From positions 1 through 45,999 of the forward strand of contig JAJEFG010000080.1 of the NCBI GenBank assembly GCA_022820545.1: DNA of 45,999 nucleotides. Reading direction: 5' to 3'. The position numbers and the translations under genes were made by a program. Positions within the stretch are counted from its first letter, which is position 1, and every line of letters starts with the position of its first letter. This stretch comes from Acidobacteriota bacterium (lineage in GTDB: Bacteria > Acidobacteriota > Vicinamibacteria > Marinacidobacterales > Marinacidobacteraceae). This document shows, in pieces, positions 17,757-25,899 of this stretch. The notes beneath the pieces are model-generated. The model did not search any database and had not been told where the DNA came from. It saw only the letters and a program-made list of their open reading frames with translations.

Positions 17757-17774
17757 GCGCGCCGCTCGGCGCGC
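17757..17774 (-). terminator. GC-rich hairpin downstream of HU gene
   Basis: GCGCGCCG-CT-CGGCGCGC, an 8-bp perfect stem between the HU stop and icmF. There is no T tract, so it may be a Rho-assisted terminator, a processing site or simply a repeat. Confidence 0.35.
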
Positions 17775-17800
17775 GCGGCTACCCCACCCCGAGCGGGCCG

Positions 17801-18127
17801 TCAGGCCCCGAGCGACTCTTCGCTCCGCTCCCGATTGAGACGGTCGCGCAGAGCCTTGCCCGCCCGGAAGAACGGCACCCGTTTGGGGGGGACCATGATC
17901 TGCTCGCCGGTTCTCGGGTTGCGCGTGAGGCGCGCCTTCCGGCTGCGCAGACGGAAACTGCCGAATCCGCGAATCTCCACCTCGTCCCCGGAACGGAGAG
18001 CCCCGGCGATCGCGTCGAAAACCGTCTCCACGATGAGATCGGCCTCGCGGCGCGTAATCCCCGTGGCTTCCGATACCTCGGCGGCCAGGCGGGCGCGGGT
18101 GATCGCTGTGTCGTTCACCGCTTCCAA
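17801..18127 (-). CDS. HU/IHF family DNA-binding protein
   Basis: 108 residues with the HU/IHF fold. VSEATGITRREADLIVETVFDAI forms the dimerisation helices, EIRGFGSFRLRSRKARLTRNPRTGEQI the beta arm with the NP intercalating Pro (RNPRTG), and PFFRAGKALRDRL the C-terminal helix. The position after rpsA resembles the rpsA-ihfB order of proteobacteria, so IHF-beta-like function is plausible. It overlaps the rpsA end by 13 bp, and the first 8 or so residues may be absent if a later start is used. Confidence 0.92.
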   Translation of the reverse strand: MEAVNDTAITRARLAAEVSEATGITRREADLIVETVFDAIAGALRSGDEVEIRGFGSFRLRSRKARLTRNPRTGEQIMVPPKRVPFFRAGKALRDRLNRERSEESLGA

Positions 18128-19983
18128 ACGTCTCCGATTTTGACGGACACCTCACCCGTTTCGCCGGGCCGGGAGTAGCCCTCCTCGGCGGCCTTGAGCG
18201 AGAGTCCCACTTTACGGTCGTCACGGCTGAGCCGGACGATCCGCAGCTTGAGCGGCTGCCCCAGGTGCAGCCGGTCCTCCGCCTTGGCGGGCGGAGGCTC
18301 GTCAATGTCGTTCAGGCGCAACAGGCCCTCGATCCCTTCCTCGATCTGGACGAACGCGCCGAAGTCCGCGAAACGGATCACGGTGCCATCCACCAGATCG
18401 CCTTCCTGATGCCGCGTGAAGAAACCCTCCCACGCGTCGTCGGAAAGCTGCTTCAGTCCGAGCGAGAGGCGGCGGTTCTCCGGATCGATGCTGAGCACCA
18501 CGGTCTCCACCGAGTCGCCGACCCGCAGGACTTCGGAAGGATGATTGATCCGCTTGTTCCAGCTCAGGTCGGAGATGTGGATCAGCCCGTCGATCGAGTT
18601 GTCGACTTCGATGAACGCCCCGAAATCGGTGAACTTCCGCACCGTTCCGGTGAGCCTCGAACCGATCGGGTACTGCTCGGCGAGCCGCGGCCACGGGTTC
18701 GGCTCCACCTGCTTCAGGCCGAGGCTGATCCGCCGGGCCTTGAAGTCCACCCGGAGCACCATCGCTTCCACGAAATCGCCCTTGGAGAGCAGCTTCGAGG
18801 GGTGCTTGGTGCGGCTGCTCCAGCTCATCTCGCTGACGTGGATCAGGCCCTCGACCCCGGGCTCCATCTCGATGAAGGCGCCGTAGTCGGTGATGCTGAC
18901 CACCTTTCCGCGGACCCGGGTTCCCACCGAGTAACGCTCGTGAGCCGTGGTCCACGGATCCACGTTGAGCTGCTTGTAGCCGAGCGAGACCCGCTCCGCC
19001 TCGGCATCGAAGCGGAGGATGACGACCTCGATCTGGTCGCCCACCTTCATGAGCTCCGAGGGATGCTCCAGCCGGCGGAAGGACATTTCCCGGATGTGGA
19101 GAAGGCCGCAGATCCCGCCGATGTCCACGAAAGCGCCGTACTCGGTGAGATCGCGGACCTCGCCCCGGAACACGCGCCCGACCTCGAGCGCCGCGAGGGT
19201 CTTCGTCTTCTCTTCCTCGAGGACAACCCGGCGCGAGAGCACGATGTTGCCCCGGCGCTTGTTCAGCTTGATGACCCGCAACTCGAGTTCGCGGCCCTTG
19301 TAGCTGCCCAGGTTCCTTACGGGACGGAGGTCCACCTGGGAGCCCGGGAGGAAACCGCGCACTCCGATCTCCCCGATGTCCACCTCGAGGCCGCCGCGGA
19401 TCCGGTCCACGACCCGGCCCCGGACCGGCGTCTGCTTCTCGAACGCGTCCTCGATCTGGTTCCAGACCTTCATCTTCTCGGCTTTGCGATGCGAAAGCAC
19501 GAGGTGGCCGCGGCGGTTGTCCGCACGCTGGACGAGGACGTCGATCTCGTCTCCCTCCCGCACCCGGACGTTCCCGTCCACATCCCGGAACTCGTCGAGC
19601 GGGATGATGCCCTCGGACTTGTAGCCCACATCCACGATCACGTCGGAGTCCGTCATGTGGAGGACCGTCCCGGTGACGATGTCCCCCTCCACGAGGTGCG
19701 TCTGGTACTGATCTAGGAAGGCCTCGAACTCGGCGGCTTCCTCCTCGGAAACCTGCGACGGCGCGCCATCTCGGGGCGCCGCGGCTCCGTTCCCCGCGGA
19801 GTTCGCCGCTTCGGTGGGGACTTCGGCGGCGCCGTCTCCCTCACCGGCGGCCGGTTCGACCACCTCGGCCGGGGGCTCGGTCGTCTCCCCGGCGATCACC
19901 GCGGTCGCCTGCTCCGCGGTTACCTCACTACCGACCGCCACCGCGGCCGCTCCGTCGTCCGTTTCGGGCATACCCTCTCTCAT
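18115..19983 (-). CDS. rpsA: 30S ribosomal protein S1
   Basis: 622 residues. A 90-residue acidic Ala/Glu-rich N-terminal extension precedes a series of S1 RNA-binding repeats (six recognisable). Typical repeat cores are 'GAFVDIGGICGLLHIREMS', GAFIEMEPGVEGLIHVSEMS, GAFIEVDNSIDGLIHISDLS and GAFVQIEEGIEGLLRL. S1 binds mRNA on the 30S subunit. Two in-frame ATGs are possible (19983 and 19971): the first has GGAG 13 nt upstream, the second an AGAGAGG only 2 nt away. A strong promoter with a leader of about 140 nt lies upstream. S1 genes often autoregulate through the leader; that is family knowledge, not seen here. Confidence 0.96.
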   Translation of the reverse strand: MREGMPETDDGAAAVAVGSEVTAEQATAVIAGETTEPPAEVVEPAAGEGDGAAEVPTEAANSAGNGAAAPRDGAPSQVSEEEAAEFEAFLDQYQTHLVEGDIVTGTVLHMTDSDVIVDVGYKSEGIIPLDEFRDVDGNVRVREGDEIDVLVQRADNRRGHLVLSHRKAEKMKVWNQIEDAFEKQTPVRGRVVDRIRGGLEVDIGEIGVRGFLPGSQVDLRPVRNLGSYKGRELELRVIKLNKRRGNIVLSRRVVLEEEKTKTLAALEVGRVFRGEVRDLTEYGAFVDIGGICGLLHIREMSFRRLEHPSELMKVGDQIEVVILRFDAEAERVSLGYKQLNVDPWTTAHERYSVGTRVRGKVVSITDYGAFIEMEPGVEGLIHVSEMSWSSRTKHPSKLLSKGDFVEAMVLRVDFKARRISLGLKQVEPNPWPRLAEQYPIGSRLTGTVRKFTDFGAFIEVDNSIDGLIHISDLSWNKRINHPSEVLRVGDSVETVVLSIDPENRRLSLGLKQLSDDAWEGFFTRHQEGDLVDGTVIRFADFGAFVQIEEGIEGLLRLNDIDEPPPAKAEDRLHLGQPLKLRIVRLSRDDRKVGLSLKAAEEGYSRPGETGEVSVKIGDVWKR

Positions 19984-20127
19984 TAAGCAGAAAAAACTCC
20001 TGGGTGGGCGGGGGACCTCGGAGGCACGGGAAAACCACCCGCTCCGAAGACCCCTCTTCCCCGCCCGACACTCTCCATGAACCCTCAGGCCCGGCGGTGG
20101 TTGCCGTAGTGACGCGGGGAGTCGCCC

Positions 20128-20157
20128 ATACTAGGCGCGCGCAGGACCGGTTGTCAA
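20128..20157 (-). promoter_or_regulatory. Promoter of rpsA
   Basis: The minus strand reads TTGACA, an 18-bp spacer and TAGTAT. This near-consensus sigma-70-type promoter would start transcription near 20121, leaving a leader of about 138 nt before the rpsA ATG. Confidence 0.75.
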
Positions 20158-20187
20158 CGGAGCCACGGCGCCCCGGCCGCCGTTCCT

Positions 20188-20206
20188 CGTCTGGAGGCCG
20201 GCGCTC
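20188..20206. repeat. Dispersed hairpin repeat, degenerate copy D
   Basis: CGTCTGGAGGCCGGCGCTCC matches the right half of the repeat family core. The left half is degraded (GGCGCCCCGGCCGCC). It lies between rpsA and korA. Confidence 0.45.
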
Positions 20207-20256
20207 CCCGGGTGATACAATTTTTCGGCTTACTTCGCGTCGCCCGCTCGCTTTTG

Positions 20257-20284
20257 GGAAGAACCGGACACCGGAAGAACCGGA
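20257..20284 (+). promoter_or_regulatory. Direct repeat upstream of korA, candidate operator
   Basis: GGAAGAACCGGA occurs twice, at 20257-20268 and 20273-20284, exactly 16 bp apart (about 1.5 helical turns). It lies in the 387-bp rpsA/korA divergent spacer, about 90 bp before the korA start and downstream of a possible -10 (TACAAT, 20216-20221). Confidence 0.4.
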
Positions 20285-20370
20285 ACTGCAGGTCCGGGCG
20301 CGTCCGGTAAGAACTCACTCCAAGGTTCAACAGCAAAAGGCTCAACCGACCAAAGGTCCCCTACTCGCAC

Positions 20371-22158
20371 ATGTCACAAGGTTTCGACTTCTCCATCGCC
20401 ATCGGGGGCGCCGCCGGGCAGGGAATTGCCACGCCCGGCAACATCCTTGCCCGGATGTTCGTTCGCCGGGGACTCCATCTCAACGCCTACAACGCCTATC
20501 AGTCCATCATCCGGGGCGGACACATCCTGCTGACCATGCGGGTCCGCGATCAGGAAGCCCTTTCGCATGGCGACCACATCAACCTGCTGCTCTGCCTGAA
20601 CCAGGACACCATGACGCGCCACCTGCGTCATCTGGGCCCCGGCGCCTACGCGGTGTACAACGCCGACAACATCACCCCCGGGGAACACCAGGACGGCGTT
20701 CATCTCTGCGGCATGCCGGTGACCGAACTCACCGGGGACGCCAAGAACAAGCTCGCCCAGAACACGGCCGCGCTGGGCGTCATCGCCCACGTGCTGGGGC
20801 TCGACTTCGAGGTCCTGGAGTCGGCGCTCACGCTCCAGTTCCAGCGAAAGGGCGAGGCGGTGGTCTCTTCGAACGTCGCGGTCGCCCGGGCCGGTTATGA
20901 GTACTCGAGCGCCAACTTCACTCCGCTCGCGAACCCCCTCCCGCAAAACCCCGACCCGCTCGCGGTCTGGACCGGGAACGAAGCCCTGGCGATGGGCGGG
21001 GCGGCCGCGGGCGTCAAGTTCTACTGCGCCTACCCCATGAGCCCCTCGACGGGCGTGCTCCACTGGATGGCCAAGAACGCCCGCGAACTCGGCATCATGG
21101 TGCGCCAGGTCGAGGACGAGATCGGCGTAGCCAACATGGCGGTGGGAGCGGCCCATACGGGCGCCCGCACCATGTGCGCCACGTCGGGCGGCGGTTTCGC
21201 CCTCATGACCGAGGCTATCGGGTCGGCGGCGATGATGGAGATCCCGGTGGTCTTCATCAACGTGATGCGCGCCGGGCCCTCGACCGGAGTGCCCACCAAG
21301 ACCGAACAGGGGGACCTTTGGCAGGCGCTCGGAGCCAGCCAGGGCGATTTCGAACGGATCGTGGTCGCCCCGCAGGACGCCCACGACGCTTTCGGCACCA
21401 TCGCCGAGGTGTTCAACCTGGTCGATCGCTACCAGTGTCCGGCCATCGTTCTCTCGGATCTGCTCATCTCCGAAGGCACCTTCAGCGTGCCGCCGGACGA
21501 CATCGACATGTCCCCGCCCATCGAGCGCGGAAAGCTGATCCGCGAATCGAACGGGGACGCGGGACCCTACAACCGGTATGTCGATACCCCCGACGGCGTC
21601 TCTCCCCGAGCCGTGCCCGGGGTGCCCGGCCATGTCCACGTGGTCGCCACCGACGAGCACGACGAGGAAGGCATCCTCATCTCGGACGAGTTCACGAACC
21701 CGATCAAGCGCCGCCAGATGGTCGAAAAGCGCGCCCGCAAGCTGGGCGACTACTTCGACCGGGTCGCCGCTCCCGAAGTCGAAGGGGACGAGGACGCGGA
21801 GGTCACGCTGGTGGGCTGGGGTTCCACGGCCGGCGTCATCGCGGAAGCGATGGAGCAGCTCCGGGCGGACGGCGTGAAGGTCAACCGGCTCGCCGTGAAG
21901 TGGATCCTGCCCTTCCACGCCGAAGCCGTCACCGAGGCGCTTTCCGGGGCGCGGAAGACCCTCATCATCGAAAACAACCACTCGGGACAGTTCCACCGCT
22001 ACCTGCGGAGCGAGACCGGCATCACCGCCGACGGTCACATCCGCAAGTACGACGGCGAGCCGTTCATGCCGCATCACATCGCGGATGGCGTCAAGGCCCA
22101 CCTCGCGGGCGACGTCTCGGGCGGCGTGTTCGTGCCGGACCAGGAAATCCTCGTATAG
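20371..22158 (+). CDS. korA: 2-oxoglutarate:ferredoxin oxidoreductase, alpha (fused gamma-alpha) subunit
   Basis: 595 residues. The N-terminal 190 form the gamma-type domain (IAIGGAAGQGIATPGNILAR, GGHILLTMRV). Then comes the alpha/pyrimidine-binding region (WTGNEALAMGGAAAGVKFYCAYPMSP, RQVEDEIGVANMAVGAAHTGARTMCATSGGGF) and a C-terminal transketolase-C-like domain ending in the IENNHSGQFHRYLRSETG segment. With KorB it catalyses CoA-dependent oxidative decarboxylation of a 2-oxoacid with ferredoxin as acceptor, or the reverse. 2-Oxoglutarate is the best guess, but the substrate cannot be fixed from sequence. The ATG at 20371 lacks a strong ribosome binding site. Confidence 0.92.
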   Translation: MSQGFDFSIAIGGAAGQGIATPGNILARMFVRRGLHLNAYNAYQSIIRGGHILLTMRVRDQEALSHGDHINLLLCLNQDTMTRHLRHLGPGAYAVYNADNITPGEHQDGVHLCGMPVTELTGDAKNKLAQNTAALGVIAHVLGLDFEVLESALTLQFQRKGEAVVSSNVAVARAGYEYSSANFTPLANPLPQNPDPLAVWTGNEALAMGGAAAGVKFYCAYPMSPSTGVLHWMAKNARELGIMVRQVEDEIGVANMAVGAAHTGARTMCATSGGGFALMTEAIGSAAMMEIPVVFINVMRAGPSTGVPTKTEQGDLWQALGASQGDFERIVVAPQDAHDAFGTIAEVFNLVDRYQCPAIVLSDLLISEGTFSVPPDDIDMSPPIERGKLIRESNGDAGPYNRYVDTPDGVSPRAVPGVPGHVHVVATDEHDEEGILISDEFTNPIKRRQMVEKRARKLGDYFDRVAAPEVEGDEDAEVTLVGWGSTAGVIAEAMEQLRADGVKVNRLAVKWILPFHAEAVTEALSGARKTLIIENNHSGQFHRYLRSETGITADGHIRKYDGEPFMPHHIADGVKAHLAGDVSGGVFVPDQEILV

Positions 22159-22197
22159 CCCTCGCTGCCGCGGAGACCACACACACAGGAGACCAAC

Positions 22198-23094
22198 GTG
22201 ACGATCGAGCTCAGGGAAAAGCCGCTGACCGCAAAAGACTTCAAGGGAAAGGTCGATCCCGATTGGTGTCCCGGCTGCGGCGACTTCGCCCTGCTCCGGG
22301 CCACCCAGATGTCGGTGGCCGAACTGGGGCTGTCTCCGCACGAGATCGTGTGCGTGAGCGGCATCGGCTGTTCTTCGAACTTCCCCGGATACTTCAACTC
22401 CTACGGGATGCACACGCTGCACGGCCGGGCGCTCGCCGTGGCGACCGGCGTGAAGATGGCCAACCAGACCCTCACGGTCCTGGTGACCGGCGGAGACGGA
22501 GACGGCTACGGGATCGGCGGCAATCACTTCACGCACACCGCCCGGCGGAACGTGGACCTCACCTACCTGGTGATGAACAACCAGATCTACGGGCTCACGA
22601 CCGGACAGGTCTCCCCGAGCAGCAGCCTGGGCATGAAGACCAAGAGCACCCCGTTCGGGAACATCGAGCGGCCGGTGAACCCGATCACCTCGGCCATCAT
22701 GAACGGCGCGACGTACGTGGGGCGCGGATTCTCCGGCAACATCAAGCAGTTGGTCCGGCTCATCAAGGGCGCCATCGAGCACCCGGGTTTCGCGGTGATC
22801 GACGTCTTCAGTCCCTGCGTGACCTTCAACCGCGACAACACCTACGACTTCTTCCGCCAGCGGGTTGTCCCGCTGGAGGATGAGGGCCACGATCCCTCCG
22901 ACTGGAAGTCCGCCTGCGAACGGGCGATGGAATGGGACGAGAGGATCTACACGGGGCTCTTCTACCAGGATCAGGCCGTCCAGTCGCTGCACGCACTCGA
23001 GCCGATCCTCGACGGCGGGGCGCCTCCGGTGTCCCACGTTTCCGAGGCGATCACCCAGGAGCAGCGCGACCGCATCGTCCGGCGGATGATGTAG
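22198..23094 (+). CDS. korB: 2-oxoglutarate:ferredoxin oxidoreductase, beta subunit
   Basis: A 298-residue TPP-binding subunit. WCPGCGDFALL and SGIGCSSNFPGY carry Cys residues likely to bind the Fe-S cluster. VTGGDGDGYGIGGNHF is the TPP/Mg motif (GDG...N), followed by LVMNNQIYGLTTGQVSPSS. The start is GTG at 22198, preceded by CACACAGGAG at good spacing, and korA ends 39 bp upstream. No separate ferredoxin-like delta subunit is encoded, as expected for the two-subunit KorAB type. Confidence 0.95.
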   Translation: MTIELREKPLTAKDFKGKVDPDWCPGCGDFALLRATQMSVAELGLSPHEIVCVSGIGCSSNFPGYFNSYGMHTLHGRALAVATGVKMANQTLTVLVTGGDGDGYGIGGNHFTHTARRNVDLTYLVMNNQIYGLTTGQVSPSSSLGMKTKSTPFGNIERPVNPITSAIMNGATYVGRGFSGNIKQLVRLIKGAIEHPGFAVIDVFSPCVTFNRDNTYDFFRQRVVPLEDEGHDPSDWKSACERAMEWDERIYTGLFYQDQAVQSLHALEPILDGGAPPVSHVSEAITQEQRDRIVRRMM

Positions 23095-23145
23095 GCGTCA
23101 GCGGCCTGTTCCGGCGCCGGTCTCCTGAAACGGGAGCGCGATCGG

Positions 23146-24081
23146 ATGCGAGCCGTTCGCGCGGGCGGCACTCCCGCACCGGCCGGTTTCGGCCGCGCCG
23201 AAGCGGCGCTCGGGGTGGTCGTCCTCGCCTGGGCGTCCAGCCTCAGCATCGTCAAGTACGGCGTCGGACTGGGTGACCCCTACGCCTTCAACCTGGCGCG
23301 GCTCATCCCGGCGTCCCTCGTCCTGCTCTTCGCGGTGAGCCGGACGCCGGCGCTCCGGAAGTTCGATTGGCGCGACGCCGGCCGGGTGTTCGTGCTGGGC
23401 GTGGCCGGCCACGTGGTCTTCCAGCTCGGGTTCATCCACGGGACGGACGCCTCCTCGGCCACGAGTTCGGCGCTCATCCTCGGCCTCACTCCGGTCGCCA
23501 TCGCGGTGCTGGCCTGGGTGACGCGCGTCGAGCCGTTCTGCCAGCACACGGCTCTGGGCCTCGTGCTCACCATGGCGGGGATCGCCTTCGTTTCCGGGGC
23601 GGAGCCGAACCTGGGCGCCCACCTCGGCAACCTCATGCTCTTCGCCGCCATGATCGGCTGGGCCGTCTACACGGTGCGGGGAACGGCGCTCGTCCGCAAG
23701 TACGGCGCCCTCCGGGTGACCGCGTGGAGCTCGGCGGTCGCCTCGGTCCTGCTGCTCCTTCCGAGTCCCTTCCTGCTGACCCTGGCGGACTTCCGGCAGG
23801 CGCCGCCGGAGTGGTGGTACGCCGCGCTCGTTTCGGGCCTCGCCGCCATCGGCCTCGGGAACATGCTGTGGGTGTACGCGACCGGACGGGTGGGTCCGAC
23901 GCTCACGGGCGTCTATTCGAACGTCCTCCCCATCCCGTCGGTGCTGATCTCCTGGCTGTGGCTCGGAGAGGTTCTCGGGGCGCCCAAGATCATCGGAGCG
24001 GTCCTGATCATTGCGGGCATCGCCCTGGCGCGCATTCACCACACGTGGGGAAGTAAAATTCCCGATCGGGTAACGGCCTGA
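23146..24081 (+). CDS. EamA/DMT-family transporter
   Basis: A 311-residue polytopic inner-membrane protein with ten predicted hydrophobic segments arranged as two EamA repeats. The first repeat runs from about 20 to 150 (LGVVVLAWASSLSIVKYG, GTDASSATSSALILGLTPV). The second runs from about 170 to 300 (LFAAMIGWAVYTVRG, YSNVLPIPSVLISWLWLGEVLG). DMT proteins export amino acids, nucleosides or other metabolites; the substrate here is unknown. It lies between korB and pdxS on the same strand, with 51- and 66-bp gaps. Confidence 0.9.
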   Translation: MRAVRAGGTPAPAGFGRAEAALGVVVLAWASSLSIVKYGVGLGDPYAFNLARLIPASLVLLFAVSRTPALRKFDWRDAGRVFVLGVAGHVVFQLGFIHGTDASSATSSALILGLTPVAIAVLAWVTRVEPFCQHTALGLVLTMAGIAFVSGAEPNLGAHLGNLMLFAAMIGWAVYTVRGTALVRKYGALRVTAWSSAVASVLLLLPSPFLLTLADFRQAPPEWWYAALVSGLAAIGLGNMLWVYATGRVGPTLTGVYSNVLPIPSVLISWLWLGEVLGAPKIIGAVLIIAGIALARIHHTWGSKIPDRVTA

Positions 24082-24147
24082 CGGGCCGCTGACGAACACA
24101 ACCCGACAACCTTTTCGACGGACCCCAGGTCCGTTCAGGAGACTGGA

Positions 24148-25026
24148 ATGAGTACGGAATTCCGACTGAAGACAGGTCTCGCCGACATGCTGAAGGGCGG
24201 CGCGATCATGGACGTCACCAACGCCGAGCAGGCGCGGATCGCCGAAGACGCCGGCGCGGTGAGCGTGATGGCCCTCGAGCGGGTGCCGGCCGACATCCGC
24301 CGGGACGGCGGCGTGGCCCGCATGTCCTCTCCGGAGAAGATCCGGGAGATCATCGAGTCGGTGAGCATCCCGGTCATGGCCAAGGTGCGTATCGGCCACT
24401 TCGTGGAGGCCCAGATCCTCCAGGAGATGGGCGTGGACTTCGTTGACGAGAGCGAAGTGCTGACCCCGGCCGACGAGGAGAACCACATCGACAAGCACGC
24501 GTTCGAAGTGCCCTTCGTGTGCGGCTGCCGCAACCTCGGAGAGGCCCTCCGCCGGATCGGCGAAGGGGCGGCGCTGATCCGCACCAAGGGCGAGGCCGGC
24601 TCCGGGAACATCGTGGAGGCCGTGCGCCACCTCCGCCAGATCGGCAACGAACTGCGCCGGCTCACGATCCTGACCGACGACGAACTCATGTCCGCCTCCA
24701 AGGAACTCCGCGCCCCCTACGAGATCGTGCGGATGGTGGCGCGCGACGGACGCCTTCCCGTGCCGAACTTCGCGGCGGGAGGGGTGGCGACGCCGGCCGA
24801 CGCCGCCCTCTGCATGCAACTCGGGGCGGAGTCCGTCTTCGTGGGATCCGGGATCTTCAAGTCGACGGATCCCGAGCAGCGTGCCAAGGCCATCGTGAAG
24901 GCGGTGACCCATTACCGCGACCCGGCCATGCTGGTCGAGGTCTCGATGGGCCTCGGCGAACCGATGCGGGGCCTCGACATCGCTACCATGCCGGAGGAAG
25001 AGTTGCTGCAGACCCGCGGCAACTGA
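24148..25026 (+). CDS. pdxS: Pyridoxal 5'-phosphate synthase, lyase subunit
   Basis: 292 residues, normal PdxS length. The enzyme makes PLP from ribose 5-phosphate, glyceraldehyde 3-phosphate and ammonia delivered by Pdx[43 protein letters not shown] is the hallmark N terminus (Asp and Lys of the active site). [19 protein letters not shown] carries the Schiff-base Lys, and [19 protein letters not shown] and FVGSGIFKS bind phosphate. A strong AGGAG sits 8 bp before the ATG. pdxT follows after 98 bp. Confidence 0.98.
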   Translation: MSTEFRLKTGLADMLKGGAIMDVTNAEQARIAEDAGAVSVMALERVPADIRRDGGVARMSSPEKIREIIESVSIPVMAKVRIGHFVEAQILQEMGVDFVDESEVLTPADEENHIDKHAFEVPFVCGCRNLGEALRRIGEGAALIRTKGEAGSGNIVEAVRHLRQIGNELRRLTILTDDELMSASKELRAPYEIVRMVARDGRLPVPNFAAGGVATPADAALCMQLGAESVFVGSGIFKSTDPEQRAKAIVKAVTHYRDPAMLVEVSMGLGEPMRGLDIATMPEEELLQTRGN

Positions 25027-25124
25027 ATTCGAGAGTCCTTCCCGGGACCCGGTAGCTCCCGGGTGCGGCGTCGCGCTCAGGCAGCGTGCGCCGGCGTGGT
25101 CTGTCTTCTGCGACCGAGGTGAAC

Positions 25125-25805
25125 ATGGGAGCGTTTCCCGAAGCGACGACAGTTGGACCCCGGCCGGGGCCTGCCCCGTCGCCCGCCCCGCCGCGCATCG
25201 GCGTGCTGGCGCTCCAGGGGAGCTTCGCGCTCCACGCCGCCGTCCTGCGGCGGCTCGGCATCGAAGCCGTGGAGGTCCGCCGGGCAGCGGCCCTCGAGGG
25301 ACTCGACGGGCTGATCATTCCGGGCGGGGAAAGCTCGACCATGCTCAAGTTCCTCCTCGAGGAGGATCTCTTCGACCCCCTGGTCGCGTTTCAGCGGGAC
25401 GGAGGCGCGCTGTACGGGACCTGCGCCGGCGCCATCCTGATGGCCCGCACCGTCGAGAACCCCGCGCAGAAGTCCCTCGGGGTGCTCGACATCGAGATTC
25501 AGCGCAATGGGTACGGCCGGCAACTCGAGAGCCACCTGGGCGCCTGCCCCTGCTCCGCATTGGGCGAACCGGACCTGCCCCTGGTCATGATCCGGGGTCC
25601 GGTGATCAGCGACACCGGCCCACGGGTGGAGGTGCTCGCCGAATGGCGCGGACAACCGGCCTTCGTGCGCGAAGGAAAGGTCCTCGCCACGACCTTCCAC
25701 CCGGAACTGACGGACGACACGCGCATCCATGCGTATTTCCTGGAACTGGCAGCCGAGGCCCGCGAGGCCACGTCACGGAAATCGGGCGGAACCATTTCCC
25801 GCTGA
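25125..25805 (+). CDS. pdxT: Pyridoxal 5'-phosphate synthase, glutaminase subunit
   Basis: 226 residues from the ATG at 25125, chosen over an upstream ATG because GAGGTGA precedes it. PdxT hydrolyses glutamine and channels ammonia to PdxS. GVLALQGSFALHAAVLRRLG, LIIPGGESSTM (oxyanion region), YGTCAGAILMA (nucleophile Cys) and TTFHPELTDD (His and Glu of the triad) are all present. A Pro-rich stretch of about 20 residues precedes the usual PdxT start. Confidence 0.97.
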   Translation: MGAFPEATTVGPRPGPAPSPAPPRIGVLALQGSFALHAAVLRRLGIEAVEVRRAAALEGLDGLIIPGGESSTMLKFLLEEDLFDPLVAFQRDGGALYGTCAGAILMARTVENPAQKSLGVLDIEIQRNGYGRQLESHLGACPCSALGEPDLPLVMIRGPVISDTGPRVEVLAEWRGQPAFVREGKVLATTFHPELTDDTRIHAYFLELAAEAREATSRKSGGTISR

Positions 25806-25899
25806 GAGCGTTTTCCTGTTTGGGAAGCCTTTTCGGGCTTCGGGCCTCTGGTGGACGAGGGAGCAGTGAAGGAGGGGGCCCGGGCTCACCCGCGTCTCC

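Noticed and set aside
14502-18143. 1213-residue plus-strand open frame antisense to icmF
   Set aside because: Its composition (His/Arg/Glu/Val-rich, no motif) is that of a high-GC shadow frame, while the minus strand encodes IcmF with all motifs.
20374-23037. 887-residue minus-strand open frame opposite korAB
   Set aside because: It is a shadow of KorA/KorB, with no recognisable domain.
24082-24147. Possible riboswitch or terminator between the EamA gene and pdxS
   Set aside because: Only a short GGCCTGACGGGCC-type hairpin without a T tract; no recognisable riboswitch core.
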